Source: Amycolatopsis alba DSM 44262
Lineage (GTDB): Bacteria; Actinomycetota; Actinomycetes; Mycobacteriales; Pseudonocardiaceae
Assembly: GCF_000384215.1 (NCBI RefSeq)
Contig: NZ_KB913032.1
Span: 8,641,605-8,705,604 of the forward strand
Length of the DNA: 64,000 nucleotides
Direction: 5' to 3'
Below, one piece after another: positions 25,291 through 33,867 of the stretch. Position numbers and translations under genes: made by a program. Under the pieces are notes generated by a model that saw nothing but the letters and a program-made list of their open reading frames with translations, was not told the origin of the DNA and searched no databases. The number at the start of each line of letters is the position of its first letter. Positions within the stretch are counted from its first letter, which is position 1.

Positions 25291-25655
25291 TGCTGTTCCC
25301 CTCCTGATCCACAACGATCAAGCTCGCCGAGGTCCAGGACGGAGCCACGCCGGTCTCCTGGAATTCTTGAACGACGCCCGACAATGCTAACGGCGGGAAA
25401 AACCGGTTCACTCCGCCGAACGGTTGGCTATTTCCATTCACCGGAATATGCACGTGCGGAATCTCTTTCCCTTGCACGAATGATCGCATTTCCCGGCCGC
25501 TCACCGCACGTGCTCGACGGGGACCGTCCGTGAGCGGCTGAGACGCAGCTCTCAGCCGAACGTGTGAAAGTTGTCGTCTCGGGTCACGAAAACGCTTCAC
25601 ATTGCGTTATCAATAGTTGAAGATCAACAGCAACCGAACGTAAGGGGCTGAAGCG
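25291..25655. other. Divergent intergenic region (365 bases)
   Basis: AT-richer than the rest of the window, as expected of promoters in both directions. It contains the inverted repeat GTTGA-aga-TCAAC (25616-25628) 27 bases before the SsgA-like start, a candidate operator. I see no RNA gene or further coding sequence. Confidence 0.5.
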
Positions 25656-26069
25656 TTGGACAAGGAAAGCGACCTCATCCGGGGGACGATCGTCTTCGGC
25701 CTGCGCACTTTCGGTGCGGACCCCCTCCCCGTCCAAGCCGATCTCGAGTACGACCCCGAGGACCCCTACGCCGTCGTGGTGGCCTACCACTCGGGCGGCG
25801 GGACGGTCCGCTGGATGTTCGGCCGTGATCTGCTGGCAGACGGCCTCCTCACCCCATCGGGTGAGGGCGACGTGATCATCAGCCCGGCCGACGACACCTC
25901 GATCGTGATCTTCGCGCTCAGCGCGCCCGACGGCTGCGCGGTCCTCGAAGCCCCGGCTCAGGAACTGGCGGAGTTCCTCGACCGCACCTATGACGTGGTG
26001 CCCGCCGGTTCCGAGCCGGAATGGTTCGACTTCGACCAGGAGATGGCCAAACTCGTCACCGAGTCCTGA
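25656..26069 (+). CDS. SsgA-family sporulation/cell division regulator
   Basis: A 137-residue SsgA-like protein, a family restricted to morphologically complex actinomycetes that helps place septa and guide peptidoglycan synthesis. The family pattern is clear: ADLEYDPEDPYAVVVAYHSGGGTVRWMFGRDLLADGLLTPSGEGDV. Start is TTG 25656 with AAGGGG upstream. It stands alone between divergent and convergent genes, so its control probably lies in the AT-richer region before it. Confidence 0.92.
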   Translation: MDKESDLIRGTIVFGLRTFGADPLPVQADLEYDPEDPYAVVVAYHSGGGTVRWMFGRDLLADGLLTPSGEGDVIISPADDTSIVIFALSAPDGCAVLEAPAQELAEFLDRTYDVVPAGSEPEWFDFDQEMAKLVTES

Positions 26070-26090
26070 CCCTGTCAGGACTCGGCGTGC

Positions 26091-27077
26091 TCAGACCACC
26101 GGGTCGATGAGGAACACCTGGGCGGCGGTGCCGTCACACCGATCCTGGATGAGTTGCACGCCGGTCTCGCCGCTCCCCTTGAACACGCCGACACACCATC
26201 TGGCGCCCGCGGCCGATTTGATCAGGTACCCCTTCGCCGGCGCTGTCACCGGCTCGAAGGCGAACCGCTGATCGGGACGCCCTGGCTCGCAGTTGTCGCC
26301 GGCGAGGAGGGTCGACGCGTGCGTGCCGCCGTAGTCGACGGTCACACAGCCCTCACCGTTCTCCGGACTGTGCAGCAGCAGCCGGTACCCGCCGTCGACG
26401 GCCTCGACCGACATCGTTGGCGACGCCGTCGCGCAGTCCTGCTGGCCCAGCACGATCCGCTCCTCCTGCACGAACTTCTCCGGCCCTTCCCCGATGCACA
26501 ACCCGGTATGCGCGAGCCGCACCCGCGAGCGTCCGGTCGGCGGTGTGCCCAGGCTCGCCTTCGTGGCTTCCGACGTGGTGACGGAAACGGAAGTGAGTGG
26601 CGCCGCCGCCGATGAAGAACCAGGCAATGCCCCTGGCTGCTCCGGGAACGGGTCGCCGAGCACGAGCAGCCCGCCCGCCACCAGGACCACGACGACCGCC
26701 ACCCCGATCGACGGCCACCACAGTTTCGACCGCTTTCGTCCCGGCTGGTCCTCGGAAAGGGCCTCCGGCACGAGAGGCTCTGATTCCGGCGCCTGTTCGG
26801 ACGCGGCGAGATCGGCCCTCGCCGCCAGCCAGTGTTCGGTCGTCGCGTCGTCGGCGCCGCAAGCCCGGATGAACGTCGCGAGCAGATCGGCTCTCGGCAG
26901 GGTGTCTCGCGAGAGTGCTCCGCTGATCGTCGAGCTCGGCAACGGCGTACCCGCTTTCGCGGCACGCCGTTCGAGGACTCGATAGCTCAGATCGGTGCGG
27001 GCGCGAAGGGTGCGCATCGCCACGACGAACTCCGCGGCGTCGGTGGCCTCCCGCGGATCCGGCCAGTCTTCCACCAT
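26091..27077 (-). CDS. Membrane-bound XRE-type regulator with extracytoplasmic domain
   Basis: A 328-residue protein. Residues 10-100 form an actinobacterial XRE-like domain (FVVAMRTLRARTDLSYRVLERRAAKAG...LPSSTISGALSRDTLPR). A membrane helix follows at about 122-142 (GVAVVVVLVAGGLLVLG). The outside part from about 165 to the end has four cysteines and a ricin-lectin-like look (LAHTGLCIGEGPEKFVQEERIVLGQQDC, RWCVGVFKGSGETGVQLIQDRC). It may sense a carbohydrate or wall component and signal inwards. ATG 27077 has GGGGAGGAG upstream. It is divergent from the repeat-protein operon and separated from it by a tandem 10-bp repeat. Confidence 0.75.
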   Translation of the reverse strand: MVEDWPDPREATDAAEFVVAMRTLRARTDLSYRVLERRAAKAGTPLPSSTISGALSRDTLPRADLLATFIRACGADDATTEHWLAARADLAASEQAPESEPLVPEALSEDQPGRKRSKLWWPSIGVAVVVVLVAGGLLVLGDPFPEQPGALPGSSSAAAPLTSVSVTTSEATKASLGTPPTGRSRVRLAHTGLCIGEGPEKFVQEERIVLGQQDCATASPTMSVEAVDGGYRLLLHSPENGEGCVTVDYGGTHASTLLAGDNCEPGRPDQRFAFEPVTAPAKGYLIKSAAGARWCVGVFKGSGETGVQLIQDRCDGTAAQVFLIDPVV

Positions 27078-27122
27078 GTACGGCTCCTCCCCAGGTCGAT
27101 GCACTCGGCCGAGTCTAGGGGT

Positions 27123-27152
27123 GTCCGAGATCGTCCGGAACCGTCCGAAACC
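27123..27152. repeat. Three 10-bp direct repeats in a divergent promoter region
   Basis: GTCCGAGATC, GTCCGGAACC and GTCCGAAACC follow each other with an exact 10-base period (27123, 27133, 27143). One helical turn per repeat suggests co-operative protein binding. Confidence 0.6.
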
Positions 27153-27215
27153 GTTGCCTGAGCTGGGGCAGACGGATTGATTCGACGGTGATCGCACCGA
27201 ACACGTGAAAGGACG

Positions 27216-28061
27216 ATGCCGATGCCGAAACGTCGATTCCGCCCGGTCCGGCGGCGCCGCGCCCCCGGCCCGCTGGCTTGGGCAGGGTTCGCGGGAGGAG
27301 TGACCATGGGCGCGCTGGCGGCGACGCTGCTCGCCGGAAGCGACGAGCAGCCGCCTCCGCAGACCACCCAGCTGACCGCGGGCGAGCTACCGGAAGCGCT
27401 CAAGAACCTCGTCGCCGAGTACCTCGAAGAGGAGGGATATCGGCCGGCCGAGAACACCGGCGCGGAACCCGCTCCCGCACCGCTGCCGGCGCCTGCCGAC
27501 CTTCCTCCGGCGCCCGCGCCCGCTGTGCCGGTGCCGGTTGCCCCCGTTTCGACTCGGCCCGAATCGGAGTTCTGGCCGGTCGAGGCCATGCCGCGGCCTG
27601 CCTTCCCGGAACTGACCGTGCCCAGGCCGGCCGTGCCGGAACTGACCGTGCCTGAGCTGCCCGTGGCTGGGTTGCCTGTGGCCGAGCCGATCGGCGTGGC
27701 CGTTCAGGATCCGCCCCCGGCGATCCAGGCCGAGGCGCCGGTCACTCTGCGTGCCGAAGCCGACCCGGCGCCCGCCACACCGGCGGCCGGGATCGACACC
27801 CGGCCGGAACCCGCGGCGGTGGAAGAAGGCAGCGGCATCTCTCCGATCACGCCCTATGCCGTGATGACACCCAAGGCCGAAAACCCCCGCGCGCCGAAGA
27901 ACCCGGCGCCCACGATCGCCGAGGTGCGCTCGGCCGACGTGCTCGTCGCACCGGCGGAACCCGAACCCCCACGGCAGAAGACGCACGTCGAAACGGTCGA
28001 GCCGGACCGGACCGACGCCGAAATCGGAAGTCTGGTCGACGCTGAACGGAGGATCGGATGA
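27216..28061 (+). CDS. Proline-rich membrane-anchored protein, first gene of repeat-protein pair
   Basis: A 281-residue protein with a basic N-terminus (MPMPKRRFRPVRRRRAP) and one membrane helix at about residues 20-42 (LAWAGFAGGVTMGALAATLLA). It continues as a long Pro/Ala/Val/Glu-rich domain with near-repeats (RPAFPELTVPRPAVPELTVP). The topology suggests an extended, disordered outer part. It overlaps the next gene by four bases (ATGA), so both are made together. No family is recognised. Confidence 0.65.
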   Translation: MPMPKRRFRPVRRRRAPGPLAWAGFAGGVTMGALAATLLAGSDEQPPPQTTQLTAGELPEALKNLVAEYLEEEGYRPAENTGAEPAPAPLPAPADLPPAPAPAVPVPVAPVSTRPESEFWPVEAMPRPAFPELTVPRPAVPELTVPELPVAGLPVAEPIGVAVQDPPPAIQAEAPVTLRAEADPAPATPAAGIDTRPEPAAVEEGSGISPITPYAVMTPKAENPRAPKNPAPTIAEVRSADVLVAPAEPEPPRQKTHVETVEPDRTDAEIGSLVDAERRIG

Positions 28062-29641
28062 ACCCGCTGGTGAAGCCTCCTCGAGTGCTGGGAACCGGAA
28101 CGCTCGCCTTCGCGGGCCTGCTGACCGCCACCGTCCTGGCGTCCGGGCTGTCGAACAGTCTCGAATCCACGCTGGACACGGGAGTACGGCAGGTCTCCTA
28201 CGAACCGCCATCGGAGAGCGCCAAGGGGAAGCTCAAGGCCCAGATCCTGGCGAAGATGATCGACCTGGCCGGTCCGCTGGACCCGGCGGACCCGGCCTAC
28301 CGGAAGAAGCTGTACCAGCAGGTGCTGGCCAACCGGGCCATCACCAAACTGGGCAGCGGTAGCGTGAGCTTCTCCGTTGGCGACCTCCAGGGAATGGTGT
28401 CGGACGTCTTCGAGATCCACCGCCGGTCCAAGCAGGATGTCACCGGCCTGCGAAACCGGATGTCCAAAGTGGACGATCGAATCGCGGCCCTGCGGCAGCA
28501 GGAGGCCGACGCGAAGACCCAGAAAGCCCGCGACCGGATCAGCGTGAAGATCACGCAGGAGACGAACGGCAAAAAGGGCCTGGGCAAACTCCTCAAGAAG
28601 GCCGAGCACGACGCCAAGCAGTTCAACCCGGACGCCCGCATCAGGAATCTGGAACGGACGATCTGGGGTCTCGAACAGCAGACCAACGGCAAACAGAGCG
28701 CGGCGACGAAAAAGAAGCTCGCGGACCGCCTCGAACAGGCCCACGAGGAACTGAAGACGTTGATCAAGGACCGCGATGGCGGCACCCTGGCCACACCGAA
28801 GAGCCCCAAGCAGACGGCGAACGTCCGCGTACCTCCGCCCGGCTACGCCCTCGAGAAGACGTTCCGCGGCGCCTCGCAATTGCGGGCGGGCGTCGGTTTC
28901 CTCCAGGGCATCGCGCCGCCGTACTCCTTCAAGGAGGTTCACGACAACAAGTACCTGCCGACGGCCTACTCGCTCGCCCAGGCACTGCAGGACGCGCCGA
29001 CGGAAAAAGACAAGCAGTCCATCAAGAACACGATCCTGCGGTATGTCCTGCCCGACGCGCACAAGCGAAAGACGTTCCTCGAAGCGCTGCGCAACACCTA
29101 CCGGCCGCAGATCGTGCCGGACGGCAAAGGCAACTACGTCAAGGCGGTCAATCCGATCCGGACGGAGTGGGAGGAGCACATCGCCAGGGCTTTCCCGGTG
29201 AAGGTCCCGACCACCCGCGAACTGGCCGTCATGAAACAGGAACAGCTCGACCGGCAAGACAAGCAGCGGGGCGCCCCGCTCAAGAAGGCCCTCACGCCGA
29301 AGCAACTGGCGGTTCTCAAACAGGAACAGCTCGATCGCCAGGACCTCCAGCGCGGGATCGGCAAACCCGCGACCTACAAGCCGGTCTATTCACGCAAGGA
29401 CGCCATCGCCAAACAAGAGCAGCTCGACCGCCAGGACCTCGAGCGAGGAATCGGCAAACCCGCGACCAAGAAGACCGCAAAACCGCACGCGGAAACCTCA
29501 CGCGAAGCAGCCATCCGCAAACAAGAGCAGCTCGACCGCCAGGACCTCCAGCGCGGAACCGGCAAGAAAGCTGAGACCAAGAAGACCGAGACCAAGAAGC
29601 CGACGGGCAAGGGCGGCAGGAACATCGCGTCGCCGTTGTAA
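28058..29641 (+). CDS. Membrane-anchored helical protein with four QEQLDRQD repeats
   Basis: A 527-residue protein of unknown function. A membrane or signal helix lies at about residues 10-29 (VLGTGTLAFAGLLTATVLAS). The middle (about 45-270) is rich in charged coiled-coil-like helices (DVTGLRNRMSKVDDRIAALRQ). The C-terminal 140 residues carry four copies of KQEQLDRQD[L/K][Q/E]RG (DNA near 29231, 29313, 29407, 29515) separated by Lys/Pro/Thr-rich linkers often reading IGKPATYK. The repeats are 28-36 residues apart and almost identical, which implies recent duplication and a repeated binding unit. It is translationally coupled to the preceding proline-rich protein, and a strong hairpin follows. 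Confidence 0.7.
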   Translation: MNPLVKPPRVLGTGTLAFAGLLTATVLASGLSNSLESTLDTGVRQVSYEPPSESAKGKLKAQILAKMIDLAGPLDPADPAYRKKLYQQVLANRAITKLGSGSVSFSVGDLQGMVSDVFEIHRRSKQDVTGLRNRMSKVDDRIAALRQQEADAKTQKARDRISVKITQETNGKKGLGKLLKKAEHDAKQFNPDARIRNLERTIWGLEQQTNGKQSAATKKKLADRLEQAHEELKTLIKDRDGGTLATPKSPKQTANVRVPPPGYALEKTFRGASQLRAGVGFLQGIAPPYSFKEVHDNKYLPTAYSLAQALQDAPTEKDKQSIKNTILRYVLPDAHKRKTFLEALRNTYRPQIVPDGKGNYVKAVNPIRTEWEEHIARAFPVKVPTTRELAVMKQEQLDRQDKQRGAPLKKALTPKQLAVLKQEQLDRQDLQRGIGKPATYKPVYSRKDAIAKQEQLDRQDLERGIGKPATKKTAKPHAETSREAAIRKQEQLDRQDLQRGTGKKAETKKTETKKPTGKGGRNIASPL

Positions 29642-29650
29642 GAACCGGGG

Positions 29651-29697
29651 GGGACGGGTAGCGGTGCCGTGCAGCGGGCGGCACCGCTACCCGTCCC
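29651..29697. terminator. Bidirectional hairpin terminator
   Basis: GGGACGGGTAGCGGTGCC (29651-29668) and its exact complement (29680-29697), an 18-bp stem with an 11-base loop, between the convergent repeat-protein gene and fgd. Confidence 0.75.
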
Positions 29698-29700
29698 GGC

Positions 29701-30705
29701 TCAGCCGAGTTCGCGCAGACCGGGGACGACCTGCTCGGAGAACGAACGCAGGAATCGCTCCTGGTCGTGGCCGGGGCCGTGGAAGACGAGGTGGTTGAAG
29801 CCTGCCTCGACGTACGGCTTGATCTGCTCGACGGCATCGGCCGGATCCGAGGTGACGATCCAGCGGCGGGCGACCTGCTCGATCGGCAGCGCGTCCGCGG
29901 CCTTCTCCATCTCGGCCGGGTCTTCGATGCCCGCCTTCTGCTCCGGCGTCAGCGAGAGCGGCGCCCAGAAGCGGGTGTTCTCCAGCGCCTGCTCGGGATC
30001 CGGGTCGTAGGACAGCTTGATCTCGATCATCTTGTCGATGTCGCCGGTGCTCCGGCCGACCTGCTCGGCGCCTTCTGCGACGGCGGGCAGCAGCTTCTCG
30101 GTGTAGAGGTCCATCCCCTTGCCGCTGGTGCAGATGAAGCCGTCACCCTGCTTGCCGACGTACTTCGCCATCACCGGGCCACCGGCCGCGATGTAGATCG
30201 GGACGCCGCCCTCGGGACGGTCGTACACGGTGGCGTCGGTGGTCTGGTAGTACTCGCCCTCGAACGTGACGCGCTCTTCGGACCACAGTTTGCGCATCAG
30301 TTCGATCGCCTCGCGCAACCGCGCGAACCGCTCTTTGAACGCGGGCCACTCGATCCGGGCGACCGCGACCTCGTTGAGGGCCTCACCACTGCCGACGCCG
30401 AGCAGCACTCGGCCGGGGTACAGGCTGCCGAGGGTGCCGAACGCCTGCGCCACCACGGCCGGGTTGTAGCGGAAGGTCGCCGTCAGCACGCTGGTGCCGA
30501 GTACCACCCGCTCGGTGCGCTCGCCGACCGCCGCCATCCAGGCGAACGAGAACGGCGCGTGCCCGCCCTGGTGCCGCCAGGGCTGGAAATGGTCGCTGAC
30601 CATCACGCTGTCCAGCCCGACCTGCTCGGCGAGCACGGAGTACTCGACGAGGTCGCGCGGGCCGAACTGCTCGGCCGACGCCTTGTAACCGATCTTCAGT
30701 GCCAT
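29701..30705 (-). CDS. fgd: F420-dependent glucose-6-phosphate dehydrogenase
   Basis: This 334-residue enzyme oxidises glucose 6-phosphate and reduces coenzyme F420, supplying F420H2 for reductases such as the LLM enzymes in this window. The sequence fits the actinobacterial FGD very closely: [61 protein letters not shown] and [21 protein letters not shown]. The length is the same as the mycobacterial enzyme. It is a single-gene unit with the promoter within the region right of 30705. Confidence 0.95.
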   Translation of the reverse strand: MALKIGYKASAEQFGPRDLVEYSVLAEQVGLDSVMVSDHFQPWRHQGGHAPFSFAWMAAVGERTERVVLGTSVLTATFRYNPAVVAQAFGTLGSLYPGRVLLGVGSGEALNEVAVARIEWPAFKERFARLREAIELMRKLWSEERVTFEGEYYQTTDATVYDRPEGGVPIYIAAGGPVMAKYVGKQGDGFICTSGKGMDLYTEKLLPAVAEGAEQVGRSTGDIDKMIEIKLSYDPDPEQALENTRFWAPLSLTPEQKAGIEDPAEMEKAADALPIEQVARRWIVTSDPADAVEQIKPYVEAGFNHLVFHGPGHDQERFLRSFSEQVVPGLRELG

Positions 30706-31026
30706 CCGGGGTCACCACCTGGGCTCTTGGATTGTTCGCTTTCACCTTGGCACAGAGTCGATCAGGTTCGCCCATACCTCGATGTGTCGGGAACACCACT
30801 CGGCCGAGGGGAATGCCGTGGAAAGGCCCCGTACCCGCCCTCACCCTCCGGGACCGGCACGTGGTGATGAACTGTGCCGTTTGCGCCGTCACCTGTGCGC
30901 CGTGCTGGGCGGAGTTGTGATCGGGGAGTCGAACCCCACGCTGCCCGCCACGTGCCAGGATGGAGCCGGAACGCCGCCGGCTCTCGGCTTGTGCCCGCTT
31001 CCCGGAGGGCTACCTGCTTTCCACGG
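30706..31026. other. Intergenic region without recognised genes (321 bases)
   Basis: The fgd promoter must lie at its left end. A tRNA-like T-arm (GGGGTTCGACTCCCC on the minus strand near 30920) was inspected, but no tRNA fold can be built around it. I see no convincing coding sequence. Confidence 0.5.
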
Positions 31027-31503
31027 TCAGTCCAGGAGGTCGGTCTCCCAGTTGGTGCGCTGGATCTCGACGTCGATCACCCGGATCTCCCCCGCGACCC
31101 GGTCCGCGCTGGACCGCAGTTCCGCGACCGGGAGCGCGGACAGATACCGGAGTTCCGAACGGAGCTGACGGCCGTATCCGCCTTGGTTGCGACCGGCCGC
31201 GGCGTCGGCGGCCGAGGTGAGGACGCCGTGCCGGAGACGGAGGACGTCGCGGCGCGCGATCGCGTCGGTGATCGTGCCTTCCCCGAGCGGGGTGGCGGCG
31301 TTCGTGCGGTTGATCCGCCGGATCAGCGATTCCAGTTCACCCAGCGCGGTTTCGGCGTCGACGAGCAGGGCGGAAGCGTCTTCCGCCGGTTCCTCGCCTT
31401 CCTGGTGCCGCGCGTTGTCGACGATCCGGGAACGCAGCGCCTCCACCTTCTTCGTCGCGTCAGCGCGCAGTGCGAGCGCTTCGGCCAGTTTGATCGGGGA
31501 CAT
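31027..31503 (-). CDS. DIP1984 family protein
   Basis: A 158-residue helical protein of the DIP1984 (septicolysin-like) family of unknown function. Family hallmarks are KLAEALALRADATKKVEALRSRI, LESLIRRINRTNAATPLGEGTITDAIARRD and SELRYLSALPVAELRSSAD...VIDVEIQRTNWETDL. There is no signal or membrane segment. ATG 31503 was chosen to match the family N-terminus. Confidence 0.9.
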   Translation of the reverse strand: MSPIKLAEALALRADATKKVEALRSRIVDNARHQEGEEPAEDASALLVDAETALGELESLIRRINRTNAATPLGEGTITDAIARRDVLRLRHGVLTSAADAAAGRNQGGYGRQLRSELRYLSALPVAELRSSADRVAGEIRVIDVEIQRTNWETDLLD

Positions 31504-31546
31504 GACGGGAAGTATCGCCAAGATCGACGAGAACCGCATCCCGTTT

Positions 31547-32071
31547 TCAGCCCGCGAGGGAATGCTTCCGATAGGACTCCGGCTCCGTGAACTCGATGCC
31601 GTTCTCGTCCAGCGCGTTGAAGACGGTGAACCGGCCGCGCGGGAAGACGAAGCCGAGCGCCACCATGCGCCCGGCCATGTCCCGGCTCATGGACTGCAGG
31701 AGTTCGACGTCCTGGAGTACCTGCCCCTCCAAAGCGGACAGTTCGGGGTAGAGGTCCTGCCGCCACAGGAGCGGGCTGGGCTCCGCCGGGTCGCCCCAGT
31801 CCCATTCGGGCCTGCCGTACGGATCGATCGTGTTCCAGGTCAGGGAAACCTCGTCGAACTTCCAGTGCGTGATCTCCAGGCGTTCGTCGCCGAAGTCCAC
31901 CACGACCGGCGTGTCCGGAAGCCACTCGTCGTAGTCGACGAACCAGGTCAGGTGGACACGCTGGAGCCGCTTGCCCACCAGGGCGCCCAACCGGTCCCCG
32001 TGCGTGCTCCGGATCTCCTTGAGCCCGGAGAGCCAGACGGGTTCATAACCCTCGATGTCGAAGAAAGCCAC
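31547..32071 (-). CDS. Hypothetical protein
   Basis: A 174-residue soluble protein of no recognised family, beta-rich and with many Trp and Asp residues (HLTWFVDYDEWLPDTPVVVDFGDERLEITHWKFDEVS). GTG 32071 gives the natural-looking start VAFFDIEGYEPVWLSGLKE; a GTG at 32104 would add 11 residues but lacks a ribosome site. It lies 43 bases upstream of the DIP1984 gene on the same strand. The perfect hairpin just upstream (32109-32163) insulates it from the small gene at 32177. Confidence 0.65.
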   Translation of the reverse strand: MAFFDIEGYEPVWLSGLKEIRSTHGDRLGALVGKRLQRVHLTWFVDYDEWLPDTPVVVDFGDERLEITHWKFDEVSLTWNTIDPYGRPEWDWGDPAEPSPLLWRQDLYPELSALEGQVLQDVELLQSMSRDMAGRMVALGFVFPRGRFTVFNALDENGIEFTEPESYRKHSLAG

Positions 32072-32108
32072 CTGGTGAGTATGGCGCTTCGGCCGGGCCA
32101 CCACGGCA

Positions 32109-32163
32109 GTCCGTGAAGGCTTCCTTGAGGGACTCTGAGTCCCTCAAGGAAGCCTTCACGGAC
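32109..32163. repeat. Perfect 27-bp hairpin of the GTGAAGG family
   Basis: Arms 32109-32135 and 32137-32163 are exact complements around a single T. The outer part CGTGAAGGCTTCCTT matches the hairpins at 7652 and 60375. It also serves as a terminator for the small gene 32177-32377. Confidence 0.8.
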
Positions 32164-32176
32164 TTGTCGACGAGAC

Positions 32177-32377
32177 TCAGGCGGCTTCGTCGCCCGACCG
32201 GGCCGACGGCTCGGAGTGCAGCCCCAGCATTTCCAGCAGCATCCGGCAGTCCGTCGCGTCGCGGGCGTTCGCGACCACCGCTTCGGTCGCCTTGCGCAGT
32301 ACCGCCGCCCGCACGGCCGTCGCCCCGGCGTCGGCCGGTTCCCCGGCCGGATTCGGTTCTTCGAACAGGTTCCCCAT
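32177..32377 (-). CDS. Small protein, AxDCxxLLxMLGLH family (paralogue)
   Basis: A 66-residue protein starting MGNLFEEPNPAGEPAD, preceded by GGAGGTGGG. Its C-terminal half TEAVVANARDATDCRMLLEMLGLH matches the gene at 5582-5773, including the cysteine and the LLxMLGLH helix, while the N-termini differ. The upstream region of both genes contains GGGTATC next to a perfect palindrome. The function is unknown. Confidence 0.7.
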   Translation of the reverse strand: MGNLFEEPNPAGEPADAGATAVRAAVLRKATEAVVANARDATDCRMLLEMLGLHSEPSARSGDEAA

Positions 32378-32404
32378 GACCCACCTCCGTGTTCCCCTTC
32401 GTTG

Positions 32405-32425
32405 ATACCCGATCCCGGCCGGGAT
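32405..32425 (-). promoter_or_regulatory. GGGTATC element plus 14-bp palindrome
   Basis: Minus strand GGGTAT (32410-32405) lies 27 bases before the small gene. Directly upstream is the palindrome ATCCCGGCCGGGAT (32412-32425). The layout mirrors the paralogue at 5810-5827, though no clear -35 GNNT is present at the right distance. Confidence 0.4.
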
Positions 32426-32512
32426 GGCCCCCGTCTTTGTGCGCTCCCGGCGGCTTTTCCCTAGACTGAGATCATCACGAACGAGCGGACGGAGCGGGAC
32501 CTGACCACCGAG

Positions 32513-33007
32513 TTGCACGGGGAGAGCGTGACCCTGACCCCGGTCACCGAAGCCCACGTCCAGGAGTTGCGGCGGATCCGCGGCACGGCCGAGGTCAGAG
32601 CGCGCTGGGGTTCGGTCGAAGACTCCCCCACCTGGCCGTTCGACGATCCCACGACGGCCCGCTTCACCGTCCTGGAGAAGGGCGCCGTCCGGGGCTTCGT
32701 CCAGTACGGCGAGGAGGAGGACCCGATGTACCGGCACGCGTCGGTCGACCTCTTCCTCGACCCGGCGGAGCACAGCCGGGGGCTGGGCAAGGACACGGTC
32801 CGCACGATGGCGCGCCATCTTCTGCACGATCGCGGGCACCATCGGCTGGTGATCGATCCCGCCGCCGACAACGACGCCGCGATCCGCTGTTACAAGGCCG
32901 TCGGTTTCCGCGAGGTCGGGCTGATGCGCCGCTACGAACGCGACACCGAAGGCGACGGCTGGCACGACGGGCTGCTGATGGACTTGCTCGCCGAAGACCT
33001 CACGTAG
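32513..33007 (+). CDS. GNAT family N-acetyltransferase (AAC(6')-like)
   Basis: About 164 residues. The fold is shown by LTPVTEAHVQELRRI, SVDLFLDPAEHSRGLGKDTVRTMARHLLHDRGHHRLVIDPAADNDAAIRCYKAVGFREVG. The pattern IDPAADNDAAIRCYKAVGF is shared with aminoglycoside 6'-acetyltransferases, but resistance is not shown. The start is uncertain: TTG 32513 is listed, while CTG 32501 behind GGAG, or GTG 32528 behind GGGGAG, are options. Its 3' end overlaps the convergent EamA gene by 76 bases. Confidence 0.82.
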   Translation: MHGESVTLTPVTEAHVQELRRIRGTAEVRARWGSVEDSPTWPFDDPTTARFTVLEKGAVRGFVQYGEEEDPMYRHASVDLFLDPAEHSRGLGKDTVRTMARHLLHDRGHHRLVIDPAADNDAAIRCYKAVGFREVGLMRRYERDTEGDGWHDGLLMDLLAEDLT

Positions 33008-33867
33008 CGCGTCAGGGCGACTCCGAGCAGCACCACCGCCATCCCGGCGAGCACGCGCGGGCCGAGGTCCTCGCCGAGCACGATCGCGCCCAGCACGACC
33101 GAGACGACCGGCAACAGGTAGCCGACGGTCGCCGCGGAGGTCGCTCCTTCGTCGGCGATGAGCCGGTAGTTGAGGTAGAAGGTGGCGCCGGTGCCGAAGA
33201 TCCCGAGGACGACGACGGCGATCAACGCGGTCACGTTCAGCGGGCCGGTCGGCGTCGCGTCGAACGGCAGCGCGAGCGCGCTCAGCACGGTGGCGGTCAG
33301 CAGCTGCGCGGCGGAGATCGCGATCGGGCCGCCCTCGCCGACGAGTTTCCTTCCCATGTAAGCGAAAGCGACGGCGTAGCTGAGTCCGGCGCCGAGCAGG
33401 GCCAGCGTCCCCCAGCCGAACAGGCCGCTCTTCTGCCAGGGCGCGAAGATCAGCAGGATGCCGGCGAAACCGAGGGCCAGCCCGCCGACCCGGATCGCGG
33501 TGATCCGGCGTTCGGCGCCGATCCCGATGCCGATCAGCAACGACCACAGCGGGGTCGTCGCGTTCATCACCCCCGCGATCCCGGAATCGACGGTCAGTTC
33601 ACCGATGCCGAACAACGCGAACGGCAAGGCGTTGCAGAAGAAGGCGGCGACGAGGAGCCTGCCCCAGATCCGGCGGCCACGCGGAAGGCGTTGCCCGGCC
33701 CAGCGGCTCAGCACGAGAAGGACGGCCGCGCCGAGGGCGCAGCGGATGACGGTCACCTGAACGGGCGGCAGCCCGGTCAGCGCAAGCTTGATCCACAGGA
33801 ACCCCGACCCCCACAACAGGGCGAGAACGCCCATCCGGACCAGAGTTCCCGGTGCGCCGATGCTCAC
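32932..33867 (-). CDS. EamA/DMT-family transporter
   Basis: A 311-residue ten-helix drug/metabolite transporter with two EamA halves: ALLWGSGFLWIKLALTGLPPVQVTVIRCALGA and LGAGLSYAVAFAYMGRKLVG...LLPVVSVVLGAIVLGEDLGPRVLAGMAVVLLGVAL. GTG 33867 (VSIGAPGTLVRMGVLA) has AAAGGAA upstream. Such proteins export small metabolites or amino acids; the substrate is unknown. The last 25 codons overlap the end of the GNAT gene. Confidence 0.88.
   Translation of the reverse strand: MSIGAPGTLVRMGVLALLWGSGFLWIKLALTGLPPVQVTVIRCALGAAVLLVLSRWAGQRLPRGRRIWGRLLVAAFFCNALPFALFGIGELTVDSGIAGVMNATTPLWSLLIGIGIGAERRITAIRVGGLALGFAGILLIFAPWQKSGLFGWGTLALLGAGLSYAVAFAYMGRKLVGEGGPIAISAAQLLTATVLSALALPFDATPTGPLNVTALIAVVVLGIFGTGATFYLNYRLIADEGATSAATVGYLLPVVSVVLGAIVLGEDLGPRVLAGMAVVLLGVALTRYVRSSASKSISSPSCQPSPSVSRS

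Noticed and set aside
30860..30970. tRNA-like T-arm (GGGGTTCGACTCCCC on the minus strand)
   Set aside because: The T-arm pairs well, but no 5' acceptor strand complementary to ATCACAA and no D- or anticodon arm can be found at the right distance.
32513..33007. Aminoglycoside resistance gene
   Set aside because: It shares motifs with AAC(6') enzymes, but these are general to this GNAT branch and nothing in the context supports resistance.
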